Of a stretch of 64,000 nucleotides of DNA, positions 48,266 to 61,300 are shown in pieces (the first letter of the stretch is position 1; each line of letters begins with the position of its first letter). Source of the DNA: Motacilla alba alba (taxonomy: Eukaryota; Chordata; Aves; Passeriformes; Motacillidae). A program made the translations under genes and the position numbers. Location of the stretch: positions 72,479,801 through 72,543,800 of the forward strand of contig NC_052017.1 of the NCBI RefSeq assembly GCF_015832195.1. Reading direction: 5' to 3'. The notes under the pieces were generated by a model. That model worked only from the letters and a program-made list of their open reading frames with translations. It made no database searches and was not told the origin of the DNA.

Positions 48266-51200
48266 GACCTCTGCTTTGAAGGAAGTAGTAATTTTTCTGG
48301 GAAGCAAGCAGGTCTGCTCATGAAGACAGGCTTGTAAGGGACTGTAGGATGTCAAGAGCAGAAGACATGAGACAGACAAAGATCAGCATCTCACAGCGGA
48401 TATGTGAAAGAGGAGAAGGGAGCAAGTGGCCGATAGCCAGGTCTCAAGGACAAGGGAAAAGAAACTTAATGGAGTACAAATACCGGTACTCTGGGCTTGG
48501 TTTGTTTCGGTTGTTATAAATAAACCTACACATTTCATTTTAATGAAATCATCACAGAGATGATTTTTTATAGTTGTTCACTTTCAGATTTATATAATCA
48601 TATATTTAAATTTTAGCTGCTTGTGCAACAGCTACATTATGTAGTCTAATCAGCTCTTCAGACATGCATATCATCATCCATACATTATAAATACAAAACC
48701 ACTTGCTTTCTGTTCACGACCATCTTTTTTATTGCTGTTGTATCCATTATCATTGAATGTCATATACAGAAGCTTTCTCAAAAATATCCCATGAGATTTT
48801 TGAATTTTGAATTTGTCTTTTCTCTTTTTTCAGTCACTTTGAAAAAAGAGGATGTGTTTTGCATGCAAACAAAGCTGGAAAATGTCTCAATCAACCTCTA
48901 TAATCAAGGGTGTGTGTTTTGCTTGTTCAGTGCAATGGCCTCACAGAGATAGCAGATAATGTTTACTACTCATTTTTTAGCATATTCCTTTTTTCTTCTT
49001 TGTTTAAAGAGTCAATTTAAATTTAGCCCGTCATCAGCATACACTGCTGTATTTTGAAGAATATCAACTGTTTTGTAATGACAGTGGAGAAGCTTTGTTC
49101 TCCCTCAAATTTATCACAATGCTTTTTTAGTGAGCAAATCCCAGTTGTGTAAAAACTTCCTTTTTCTACTTAGTGGAGAGTAGATTGCACTTAAGAGCTG
49201 AACAAGGAGAGGAAACAAAGTGTGCTGTCACAATCTCTAGAATATAGGTAATCACTGTCATCTGACAAAACAGTATGAGTAGAAAAAAATAAAATAAAAA
49301 CACCTTTTCCAAAGATATATTCAGGCAACAATGTAAATTAGAGCCGATGACAAATCTCAGAAACAGGAATACTGTAAAAAGTGAGCAATAGGTCCTTGCT
49401 GTGGGCATACCAGAGAGTGCTCAGCATTGGAGCTGCACAGGATCTATTCCAAAGTATGGCATCTTCTTTCTAGACCAAGCACTCTTTACCTGTGTTTTTT
49501 ACTGCTTAGTGAGTAAGAATAGAACAAGAGTGCTGAATTAAAAATGCATACACACGGAAGAAAAAAGGTGAAAATAGCTAAAAGCAATTAGCAATTGCCT
49601 TTGTTTGATATGGCCATGGTAAGCCTTCAGCAGCAACTCAGAATGGGGCAGAATATTATATATATTAGTCTGAAAGCCAATTGCCTCTCACTCTGCTTTC
49701 TCAGAGGACCACAGATGTTCCTTGATTTTATGCAGATACTTGGACAATAATATTGCCATTAAAAAGACAAACAAACAACCCCCCCCCCCAAAAAAAACCA
49801 ACAAACAACAAACAACTGCAGTAGATGGCTTGGTACTTTCCAAAAAAACAAAAAACATGGAATTCAAATAAAAGTCTTTTGAAAAAGAGCTAGTGTCATA
49901 AGATCATTTTGTCTAGCCTCTTTACTCAGCCCCTTCTTTTTCTTTCTTAAGAATTAAAAAGAAAATGGGTGAAAGTACAAAGAAGATGAAAGAAGTGAAG
50001 AAAAGAGGTGCCCTTACAGAAAAGTCACTAGTCTCAGCAGGAAGATGGGGTGGGACTGAATCAAGAGCACAGAGATCCTTATCAGATGAAGAGGACCACA
50101 CTTGAGCTTTCCCTGGGTTTAAAAAGAAAAAAAAAATGAAAAAAGAAAAAAGAAAACTACGGGAAGAAACTTTAACTGTCTTAGGTGTGCTAGCCACCAA
50201 AGGAGAGCAGAAAAGAGAAAGACAAGGATGTCAAGCATCTGGGGCTGTCAAGAATATAAGGATAACAAGTTGTAAGTTAACAGAGGGGCTCACCTTACCT
50301 CAAGAACCCACCTTCAGTGTCCTATGCAATATGAATCTACTTAACCCTCCCAATAATGTCTCTCTTGCCTGTTCCTGTCAGAACTGTGAGTTCAACTTTG
50401 AAATAGAGATGGCTATTCTTCTTCTGTTTTTCTTCCAAATTCTTGTCTGCAACTCTCTTTTGCCTTTAAAACTAGCAGTCCTGATCTTGCTTCTTGTTTT
50501 CTCCAGCACTAAATCTCTCTCCTTACATCTTTAGAATTGCTGAAATATTATAAAGGAAATCATAACTTAAATCTTTAATCAGTGCCTGGATATTCTACTT
50601 TGAATTCTTCAAGACTCAATTTTTTGTATGTGAAAACATGCATATGGATCCATTAAACTGGAATATGTACAGGAAAACAATTGCATGGATTATAAATTCT
50701 ATTCCTGTACATTTTTAAAATAAAAATTCTTTGTAGGATTTTTTTAATTTTCAACGTTGTTCTAGGACTTGGAAGTTAGCAAACATTATACCCTCTCAGT
50801 GTCTGTAAAGTTTAACTGCTTATTATGAGTGCTGTAATCTAAATACTTAGAGAAATACATTTTTGATTGTAGAACGCTGTTTTGCTTGTCAACATGTAAT
50901 CCAAATTCAGGTTTTTAATGAAACTTAAGAAAACTTTTTTCTGTTTGGCACATTATGTCAGACAATATGCTTTTTTAATGCAAGATCCACAAGGAGAGCA
51001 CAACTATTTACAGTATGCAAATGATATGTAAATATGCCCTTGTTTTCTGACAGAATCATTGATGCTCAAGGATATCCTACCTTCCCCAAATGAGATGCAA
51101 AGAATGAAAAATTCTCTCAAGTTCAGCAACTGCCAAACTCCACGTCTAGTAGAGCAGTGTCTAGCTTTCCTGGTCCTGCAAGCTGCATACCAAAACCCCT

Positions 51201-52930
51201 GCATGTCTGAAAAGCACAAGGCATTTATTCTGTAACTAAGAAGGGCAGATAGGTCCCTGCGAATGGTTCAAAGGTAGAAGAGAACAAAAGACAGAGGAAA
51301 CCTCCCTTGGAGATCTCACTGTTCTATTACTTCAGGGAGGATGGATGCACACCTTGATCATTGATTGACCTTTTGATTTCAGCTTCAAAAGAGCTTCATG
51401 TCTCTACATAGTCAGGGATTTCAATCAGGCAGAAGCCCAGGTGCTGCATGCTATACACCCCTGCCATGGAAGCCTCACTTGAACTTACATACCACTCTTG
51501 ATCCTTCTCCAAAGGTAAGACTTAAATGAAAGAGCTAATTACATGGCCAGCTAGTCATCAGGTGTCCAATTTTTTTTATTTTTTAATAAAATTTTAAAGA
51601 TATACCATAATTTTAACAGTAAGGTTCACTTATCACAGGTTTTGTATTTCAAACCACAATTATACAGGCAAAAGGTAAACAGTAATAGCACTATAAGCAA
51701 AAAGGTATAATTTAGAACAAACACTAGTAACATCAAATTTCCAATGTCTGTAAGGAAGTCTAGAAGCAAGGTGGATGAGAATAGTGACTCTTCCATGCCT
51801 ATAAAAGCAGCAATGTATAGAGTACATGAACTGTCCATGACACATTGCTTTTCTTTCTGACATATAATTAAGAATGCAAGAAATATGAATTTATAGGTTA
51901 GGGACCAGATCCTGTGCTTGTATAGCATTGCTAAAGTTGATAGAAATAAGCTCATTAACCTCCCCAGGGGATCTTGTGCTAAATATTATATGAGCTGCTT
52001 TATGTGTTCATCTTCTATGTCTCACATACTTCATACAAAGAAAATGTAGGCAGTTTCTTTTTCAGATTGTATTGAATATTTTATGTGCTGAACAGAGACA
52101 CTCAGTTTCTTCCTTTGTCCTCAATCTTTTCTTTTTTAATATAGCACCATTTGAAATAGAAGGTAATATGGGAAGTGTCTATATCTTAAAAAGCTGCTTC
52201 TCTTTCCAGCAGCCACATATTAATTTAAATTATATAGGCAATATTTTCTACATCATTTCCAAAACTCTGTTTCAACTGTAAGACAAAATGCAACTATTTT
52301 GCTGACATAAATGAAGGTGCAGTAATTATTAGCTACGTATTTTCACAATGAATAAGATATTTACTCGTTTATCTTACTCAGTTATTAGCCTGTATTCTAT
52401 TCAATTTTCACCTATAAAATACATGGAAGTTGTGTCTCAAATGTGCATGTGATTTGACTGCGGTGTTCCAAAAAGTGCTGCACACTGAGCAATGCCCTGA
52501 TTACTGCAGTCACTTACTATGCTAGATGCACGCTCGTCTTGGGTCAACCGTGCACTAGAGCTGCTGCAGCTTGCATAACATTGCATATCCACAACGTATT
52601 TCTGTATAACAGATTCAGTTGAACCATGTACACACCCAAATTCAGTGGTTATTCATCTCAGCTGCACACCAGATTTTGGGAAAAAGAGATGGATACAGAC
52701 AAACAACCTACCCACCTACTACCACCCTCCTAGTTGAAGAAACAGCAGAGAGATATTCTCTAGGTTGTTCCATCTAATTCTTTCTCCCTCATATCCCTGC
52801 CCCAATATACTTAATCAAGAAAGAAGATTCAATTAAATTTGATCTCCACTTACTCACATTTTCTTAGCCCCTTCATATATTTTCTTTTCCTGCAAATTGC
52901 ATACACTGGTACTTTGCTCCTCAGTGGAAT
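48266..52930. other. Gene-free unique sequence
   Basis: About 4.7 kb without a supportable gene. A 132-codon frame at 50136-50534 (+) begins in a Lys/Arg-rich simple stretch, shows no domain and is likely chance; the frame at 51626-51955 (-) is similar. A C11/A8 tract with CAAA units lies at 49766-49815. The segment 52450-52620 has a few CpGs and mixed composition but no recognisable feature. Confidence 0.55.
49766..49815. repeat. C11 run within an A/C-rich tract
   Basis: Eleven C residues at 49779-49789 followed by eight A residues and ACAAACAAC units. It is similar in character to the tract at 47677. Confidence 0.85.
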
Positions 52931-53194
52931 TCATAGAATCACAGAATGGAATAGGGTTTGAAGGGATGGCAATTCCAACCTCTGTGGTCAATCAGGGTCA
53001 TCCTAGAGGGCATCACACAGGACTGAGTTGAGATGGTTTTTTAATATCTCCAGTGAGGGAGACTCCACAGCCTCCCTGGGTCAACTGTTCAGTGCTTGGT
53101 CACCTACACAGTAAAGAAGTTCCTCCCCCCATTCAGGTGGAACTTCCTGTGCATCAGTTTCTGCACATTGCTTCTTATTCTATTGCTCAGCACC

Positions 53195-54117
53195 TCAGAC
53201 CAGAGCCTGGATCCATGCTCTGGACAGTGTCCCTTCAGATACTGATAGACATTGTTGATATCCCTTCTTAGTCCTCTCTTCTAGAGACTGAAGAGGCCCC
53301 TCTCTCAGCCTTTCCTCATAAGTGAGATGCCCTACACCCCTAATCATCTTTGTCACCCTCCTCTGGACCTGCTCCTTGAGCTTCCTCTTTTGTACTGAGA
53401 AACCCAGAATTGGACACACTAGTGCTGAATAGAGGGGCAGGATCACCTCCCTCAACCTGCTGGCAATGATCTTCCTAATGCACCCCAGGTTACCATTGAC
53501 CTTCTTGGCAACAGGGGCCTGCTGGCTCATGGACAGCTTGTTGTTCATCAGAACACCCTGGTCCTTCTCTACAGAGCTGTTTTCCAGCAGTTTGGCCCCC
53601 AACTTGTCCTGGTCCATAGGGTTATTCCTCTCCAGGTGCAGGACCCTGCACTTGCCCTCATTGCATTCCAGAAAGTTCTGCTCTGCCCATTTACATCTCT
53701 CCAACCTTTCAAGGTCCCTCTGAGGGGCTGCACAGCCCTCTGGGGTATCGGCCACTCCTCCCAGCTTTGTGCCATCAGTGGACTTGCTTAGGGGGCACCT
53801 GCCCCTTCATCCAAGTCATTGATGAATACATTAAACAATACTGAGCCCAGCATTGAACCTTGAGGGGGACACCACCAGTTACAGGCCTCCAAAAAATCCT
53901 GTGACAGTGATTACAGCCCTCTGGGATCTACTGTTCAGGCACTTCTCAGTCCACCTCCTGTCCGCTCATCCAGTTCACACTTCTTGAGTTTGCCTGTGAG
54001 AATTTTCTGAGAGATAGTGTCAAAAGCCTTGCTGAAGTTGAGGTAGAAAATATCTACTGCTCTCCCCACATACATCCAGGTAGTCATTTCTTTGTAGGAA
54101 GCAACCAGGTTGGTCAA
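53195..54117 (-). pseudogene. CR1 ORF2 reverse-transcriptase remnant
   Basis: The RT of a LINE retrotransposon, which would copy its own RNA at a nicked target site. The fragment has an RT-core part (53935-54117: FYLNFSKAFDTISQKIL, ending in a stop) and a 186-codon open part (53195-53755: ADTPEGCAAPQRDLERL, CKWAEQNFLECNEGKCRVLHL, EVILPLYSALVCPILGFSVQ, LKEQVQRRVTKM). Between them the catalytic FADD tetrad is altered to STDG and the frame is broken. The endonuclease domain and ORF1 are absent. It is not expressed as a functional protein. Confidence 0.92.
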
Positions 54118-54144
54118 GCATGATTTAACTTTAAATCATGCTTG
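54115..54144. repeat. Perfect 13-bp inverted repeat in CR1
   Basis: Arms 54115-54127 (CAAGCATGATTTA) and 54132-54144 (TAAATCATGCTTG) with a 4-base spacer. The left arm is ordinary CR1 sequence, while the right arm and the next bases up to about 54158 are extra relative to the usual CR1 sequence at this place. Confidence 0.8.
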
Positions 54145-55277
54145 TGAATGATTTTAGTGAATCCATGCTGACTGCTTCTCATCTGCTTCTTGTCATCCAT
54201 GTGGATAGAGATGGCATCCAGAATGAGGCACTCGATCACCTTTTCAGGGGTTGAGGTGAGGCTGACTGGCTGGTAGTCTGCTCCTTGTCTTTTTTTGAAG
54301 GTGGGCAGAACATTTGCCTTCTTCTAATCCTCAGACAACTCTCCTGATCATCCCAACCATTCAAAGCTCATCAGTAAGAAAATAATCTCTATATTACTAA
54401 CCCTGTGTGCAGCACAAATCCAAAACACAGCACTGTACTAGTCACCATGAAGAAAATTAACTGTACTCTAGCCAATACCAGTGCAGAGCTTTAAAAACCC
54501 TTTTGGGACAAAGCACTGTAATCTGCCCCTTCTGCAAGGTGAAATACCCATCAACCTGCTGGCCTTTGTGCAACTTTCAAAGAGACAATTCTTTACCACC
54601 CCGCCAATGGAGTGTTGTAATTGTCCATTATGTTGTAGAGGAGTTCACAGCCAGGATTAATTTACTTTCCATTTAAACTGCTTCTACAACCTCTTAAAAA
54701 GAAATGAACAAAAAAATGTCAGTACTTAATGAAAAAGATGAAGTATGAGCTTTGTCACAGAACTATAAGCCTTTCATATTTTATATTTTATGTCTAAGAA
54801 GAAAAAATATAAACTTCCTTTGTTATACCACTTCCCCATTTCCATATAAATTTACGTAGCATACAGTAAATCAGCTTAAAGATAAACTGTTAATATACTT
54901 TGCTTGCAAAGGGCAGACCATTAACAGAAAGTTTACTTTAGGCCTTTAAAATTCTTCTCCTATCTTCTGCTCTCTCTGGCTCTGTGACCCCAGGGGCTGT
55001 AATCCCTTAAAATACTGCTCATCTTCAATTAGCAGAGAGAACATATGTACGTTCTTCACTGAAATCCCCAGGTATCATGCAATGAAGTTCACTTCAGATT
55101 TTACAGTTAATTAAAGCCTCATGCACATTTTCTGATTCTCCAGCTGACACTGGAGAGTTTTAAAGCTTAGACCATTTTAGCTACTACTCTTCTAAAAAAG
55201 TTTACTAATAAACATAAATGTTCATTTGCCGTTCTTGCTGACTAACACGCTGTAATGGGAAGTTTATAAACACTGAC

Positions 55278-55375
55278 CTCCGCCTACAAAGAGGACGAGT
55301 AGAACTGAGGTTGCTGGAGGCACCAGATTTTGAACTGCCTGCATTAAAATAGTCCCCCACAAATTTAAGAATTCT
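55278..55375 (-). other. Speculative internal exon (98 nt)
   Basis: On the minus strand a CTTTCTCAG acceptor-like sequence precedes 55375 and a GAG|GTCAGT donor-like sequence follows 55278. The enclosed 98 nt are open in the frame encoding RILKFVGDYFNAGSSKSG and further Ser/Arg-rich residues. The segment is more GC-balanced than its surroundings. The polypyrimidine tract is weak and I recognise no protein family, so this may be chance. Confidence 0.15.
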
Positions 55376-58300
55376 CTGAGAAAGCATACCTTGAAAATTA
55401 GCAAATGAACATTATGAAGAGGTCACAAAATATTTCCAGGGTGTAACCTTGAGAACTAGTAAGGAAAAAGTCACCTATTGTGAATAATATGCTTAGATCT
55501 TGTAGTAGACAGATGTGACTTGCTGATATGAGAATAAATACCATGCTTTTTGAAGGAAATAAAGCACATTGTTTTCTCTCCAATCTCTTTAAACAGTCCC
55601 TAAATTAACAGTATGTTTTCAAATCCTTCCTTTTTATTTAGTGTCCCGTGTAAGGAATATGTATGTAATAGTTGCCTGACAGATGGTTTGTTCTCATAAG
55701 ATGAAGATTCAGTACTAATATTTTTTGTTTTAGTAAAAAATTTCCTAACCCCATTTCTCTTCAGAGCAGTAATTCTTTTAAACTCAGTGCTTCTTCCTCC
55801 TTTTTTTTTTCTTCCTCAGCAATATTGATCTTTCTTTTTACCAGGTTGTTCCAATCACCTTTTTAATCTGTCATCCTCTTTACATGCTTGAAGAAGTTAT
55901 TATCTGAATACTGCCTATAAAAATATCACTGCACTGTTATTCTCCCATGCATCTCAGTAAGGGGTTGATCTCATCAGATCAACTGGGCTTTTATTACAAA
56001 TGAAAATATTTTTATTCCTTATGTCTAAAAATATCACAGTAGGCCAAATCATTGCAGATTCCAGTGTTTCTGAAATTAATTCTTTTATTTTATCTTATAT
56101 TGATTGAAGTTCTTAACACATAAAGTTTTCCAAGCACATTTAGTGACTGAAGAACTTAATGAAGACTTAAATCTTCATTCTTTTTCTGATATTGTTACAT
56201 TGCACCCTTGATCCTTGTATAAGAAACTGCTGTGAGGTCAAAGAACATACAAAAGTATAACTAAAAGCACAATTCAGGCCCATTTTTCTTCTCACCTGAG
56301 TGGCATCTGGGCCTGTGAGAAATTTTTTTTTGTTTTTTTAAATTAAAACGCTGTTAGGGAAACCATTAGGAAATAAACCCAAACATACTGTGTTCATGGG
56401 TATTTTGCTCATATCTGTTGAGGAACCAACCCACAAGAAGTTTTCTACAAAGACCATGGGCAGACAAGTCCCCATCTCTGTGTTGGTTACGAAACAAGGA
56501 ATCTGCAAGAGGAATGTACACCGCAAAACGGATTTGCATTCTTACATGTCCCACAAAATCCAGGGGCATATAAAGCTAGACCAAGCTTAGTGTTCAGCCT
56601 CTCTTGAAGTTTAGAAACCTTATGACAAAAGAATGAAGTGGACTTTTTTTACATTTGAAATATTTATATTTGTGAAAGGGCCAATAATAATGTATTAGTG
56701 ATTGTATTGATACAGGAGCAGGATGGTAATCTACATAACCTTTTCCTAACATTAGCATTCTTCCTGTGGTAAAAGGCATATAAAAGGATGTGTGCTTCGG
56801 AAACAATTCCTTTTTTGTCAACAGCATATACTTGACTGCCTTGGGAACATTGTTCTTCTTTTCTTCTCAGGTAAACCTGCTGTCTGAAAAATACCTTAGC
56901 TTACTGGGTATTCTTTATTGAACATTTTCTGGGTATTCATTATTTTCACCCTATTTCTGTGAGTCTAATTTAAAACAGCTTATGATGATTATTTTAATTT
57001 CATCCATGTCCCTTATTCATTCTCTTTCAGAAGAGAACTGCATGTATTTCTTTGACATAGAAAGGGAATCTGAAAAAGCTAAGAAAGATTCATGGCTGGA
57101 AATGTTGGATGATAAAAATTGGCATATACCTATTAATTCCACTAGGTCTGCACACATTTAACTTGACCTGTTTCTACATTTGCAATAACATGATCTCATT
57201 TAATATTCTACATAGTTTCTCATTACTTGTGGCAGATTTGCATTTCTGTGGGTCTGTTTACTTTGTCTGTGAATGTATTTGGAATTGAGAGAAAAAAATA
57301 CATTATTCTATAAATTTGAAACTATTTAAATAAAAGCAACTCTTGCACAGAAAAAAATGACAATAGTCTGTAATTTCCTCTTTTGTGAAAGCTTATAGCT
57401 CTTGTATGTTATCACATAAATGAAATTACTTGGCCCACTGCTGGTCATGGAAATCAAATAACCAACTCTTTAATCTTATGATTACTTCCTGTCAGAATAG
57501 CAACCCACTGTAACTTGACAAAGTGAAGTAGAAATGTAGGTGAACTGTAAATGCTCACCCTAAACAAAATGACAAGTTTGTAACACACGTGTTTTTACAA
57601 GGTGTGGTGAAAAAAAAATTAAAACCACAAAACCTTACATTTCCTGATAATTTTATTCAGTAATATAATTTCTGACAACTCTTCTGCCACAGATTAAGAA
57701 TGTTGAGCACATTTATTACAGATTCTCAGTCATTTGCCAATAGGGAAGGAAGACAAAGAAAGGATGTACTGTATTTTACATTTAAAAATGGCATTTTTCT
57801 CCTCACTCACCCTTAAAATTATTGTTGAGTAAAGGGAAACTGCAGAAAAAAAAATATGTTACTTCTTTATCAGTCCATATCAAGATTTTACCCATAGAGA
57901 GAACTGGAAAACTTGCTATACAAGTTTTCCTATTAGTCATCTTTGATTTTTCCAGATTCTAGAGAAAAGATAAGATTTTTCTTTAAGAATACATTCAGAA
58001 TCTTATGCTTTAGAATTTCTTTAATAGAATGTAAATTGATAAAAATCTCTTTAACTTAGTGATCATATCAGGTAATGGGGTAGATTCTAAATGCTACAAA
58101 TAGTTTTGAAGTCTTGATTTTTGGGGTAGTTTTTTGAGTGATATACATAAAATTTTCCTTTCTCAGCAGTTTTTAAAAATTAGCATATTCCTTTTAGCAC
58201 TTTAGTCTCTTTTTTTAATTGAGTGAGAAAACAGTAATCACATTAGTGGAATTAAGAACAATGACATGGCTAAATACTAAATGATGAAGAAAAGCCTAAT

Positions 58301-61300
58301 ATCACTACAGAATTATAACACCTGCAATATCCCAGAGTTAACAGAAAAACACATTTATATCATTAAATTAATCTTTATGAGAATAAAATAAAATAAGGAA
58401 GTATTATACATAAATTCTCAATAATCTATAAAAACTTGTTTTAAGCTATCTTTTTAAATCAGTAGTTTTGTCAAAACAAACTTGCCTATGCTTTTAAGAT
58501 ACACAGGGGAGTATTTATGATTTAAACTTGGATTAATCTATATCAAATACATTTGTGAAAGATTACCTTAACAGCTCAGTAATTCTCTAAATTACTCTGA
58601 TACATTTAGCAATGTACATGTACTACAAGAGATATTTTGTTAAGGGGGAGTATGTGATTGCTAGCATGAGCATCAGAGAAATGTGAAGACAAGCTGTGCT
58701 CCAAAAGAAACAGTTATTTTCAATAGATTGTAAATGCATGCATACATTTTGGAAGGGGTGCTGCGTGTTGTTGTCATCATCATGATCATCCATTCCCCCA
58801 CGCATTAAGCTCACATCAAAACAAAACCATACCTTGGATCTGGAAGGATCTTGGGTGCAAGAGAGGGAAAAGGTGCTTGGAAAGCAGGAGTTGTGTATGT
58901 CAGAATTTTGTCAGGGGCAGAGAGTCATCTAAGAAAGCTCAGCTCTACTGTGTCCTTCTGATTTCTTCTTTGCTTCTTCATTTGTGTCTGCTTGCCTGTT
59001 TTTTTCTGTTTGTGTTAAGAATAAAACAGCATTGTGACTTTAATAAATCTGGTGTTTCTGGTTTTCTTTGGTTTTTTAAATCTAGGGTTACCTATAGATT
59101 TGTGCTGTGTGTATTTTAAGTTTACCTTTAGAAAACTCACAGAAGAGCAAGGCAGAGGCAAATTCAGTTAGCAGTATATAATAGCCCACATGATGTATGA
59201 TTTATAACAAACCCCTAATAAACAATATGCTAGAATGTATGGTTCTTTATAAGGAAATTTTTTTTACTGGTGACTTATTTTTAATTTTTATTTGTAGGCC
59301 CTGCTTTATTCTTCCCTCCAGAGGCAGATTTTTGTACTTTTTATAAAGGATTGCAAATATTTCCATCTGCATCTGATTAAGCATTTTAAATCTTTTCATT
59401 TTGGGGGATTATATTTTTTAACCACTTATCACAGCACTTTCAAGAAATCATGTGTGCAAAATTAAGTTGAAGGTATTTTCAAACCATCTCCCATTATATT
59501 TTCTCTTAATCAGTTATTTAACGTAGAGAATAAGATTTTATTTTGTAGTGAGACTGATTTGACAATATTGACTAAAACATAAATTTCCATAGAAGTTCAA
59601 TGCAATGTTCAAGTTCAACAAGAACTTGCATATCTGACAGGTAAAGACATGTGATCAAGTTTCCTTTGCAGTGATAAACCAAGCATGCTGTCATGCTCCC
59701 TTGCAGTTTTATTCCTTGGAGGATGTAGGATAATAGCTGAACTTAAAGATGTCAGTCTGTTTAGATCCTAAACATTAGTTACAGTGACTAAACAGAGCTT
59801 CTTATAAAAATTCTGATGTTTTCTTCATGTAAATGTACCAGATGTTGAGTCATCTAATGTAGGAGGCATATTCATTATTTATTTAGATCATTTGTCTGTC
59901 CTTACATTCCCTTATGCCATGCTAGTTTGGAGGTAATAAATAAGAGTGTTAGATGAACATAGTTTTTCTGAGAAAAGCAGCTTCATACCATCTTTGTTTA
60001 AATCTTTTATGAAAACACAGTCAAATCAAGGGTAGGGCTTTCTTTAACCTAAGATATACAAATACTTAATAAATAACAGACATATACAGATAGCACAATT
60101 GGATGAAGATATCTCCTTTTTTTCTGAGATATTCTTGATGGCATTTCAGATCAAAGGATTGATCAAGAGTTTCCATATCTCAGAGTAAGGATCACTGAAA
60201 AAGCAAAGAGAAAAAAAGGCTTGCCCATCACTGAGAAAGAAATCTCAGCCACACAGGGTGCTGAGAGACTGCAGGGACAAGAACAAAGTGCTGTGTTTCC
60301 CTGATCAGTTTCAGAAGATTTAGCAATTGTTTAAAGAAAATTAGGTAATAGACTAGACAACATTTGGAAAAGAATAAGATTATAAGGAAATCTACAGGAA
60401 AAAGTGAGAGATGGTTGCTAGAAGAAATGACTTGTATTAGAACCAAGTTATTACCTAAAATATTATTATCTCAATGAGATTATAAATTGTTTATTAAATC
60501 TATTTTATGCGATAAACTATAAAAACTACTTTGTAGTCTTTCTGTCATATACTACTGCCATGGGATTATGTCCCTTAATGGGGGATGGGGAAGGAAAACA
60601 CAAACACCATTCCTTTTGGTTTGAGCAGGCTTCTTATCAAATGGAAAATTCAGGATTGGTCTTTGCTAGTCCATCTACAATAATTACTCAACAGAAAATG
60701 ATAACAGTGAGATTTCCACCAAGGAAAAGAAAAAAGAAAGGTTTAAATGACATGGCATGTTTATAAGAAGATTGACCTAATATTCTAATAAGCACTACAG
60801 CCCGAAGATAAAGATGAAAAAAAAAAGACACTTTAAAGATCAGCTCAGCTTTGGGGGGAAAAAAAAGAAAAAAAAAGAGGAAAAAACATTCTGAAGTTTG
60901 CTCTCAGTCTTTTACAGTCTGTCTTCTAATTTATACAGTGTGAGCTAAAGTTACAAGCATAAATAGGGCACAAACTATACCTTTTACAGAGCATATCAGA
61001 GTTCTCAGGAAAGCAGATTTAAGGCTTATACAAAGATACACAGTAATCTATTTCTGAAGTAGTACTCAGTTTCCTTCTTAAAGGCAAATAAAAAAACGGC
61101 AAACAAATATTCTGGAAATGAAAAAGGGAGTGGTTCATTTCCTGAGCAATAGTGTCAGCTGAACACAAAACTGTCTGTAGAACCTAGTAACACAATGTCA
61201 GAGCCATGAAAGACATGGGTTGGATATTCCACACATACACCAGAAATAAATTTCCTGAATGTGATAACAATGATGACAAGTTTCTCCAGCTAAATATGAT

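Larger units (their letters stand above)
52931..54365 (-). mobile_element. CR1 LINE, about 1.43 kb, best-preserved copy
   Basis: The 3' end lies at 52931 (TCATAGAATCACAGAATGG) and the element runs on the minus strand back into ORF2. It contains the 3' UTR, the full C-terminal part of ORF2 and about half of the RT core, including AVDIFYLNFSKAFDTIS near 54040. Gene order is normal. It is truncated at about 54365, where similarity stops after the SLTSTPEKV-like segment. A short hairpin-forming insertion sits at 54115-54144. The catalytic FADD box reads STDG (53771-53782), so the enzyme would be dead even if complete. Confidence 0.95.

Noticed and set aside
50136..50534. 132-codon frame (+)
   Set aside because: It starts in an A/G simple stretch and ends in hydrophobic, low-information sequence. 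No family is recognised.
58860..59060. Two AATAAA signals in a row, possible transcript or LTR end
   Set aside because: AATAAA is frequent in AT-rich DNA, and no TATA box, TG/CA ends or flanking duplication could be found.
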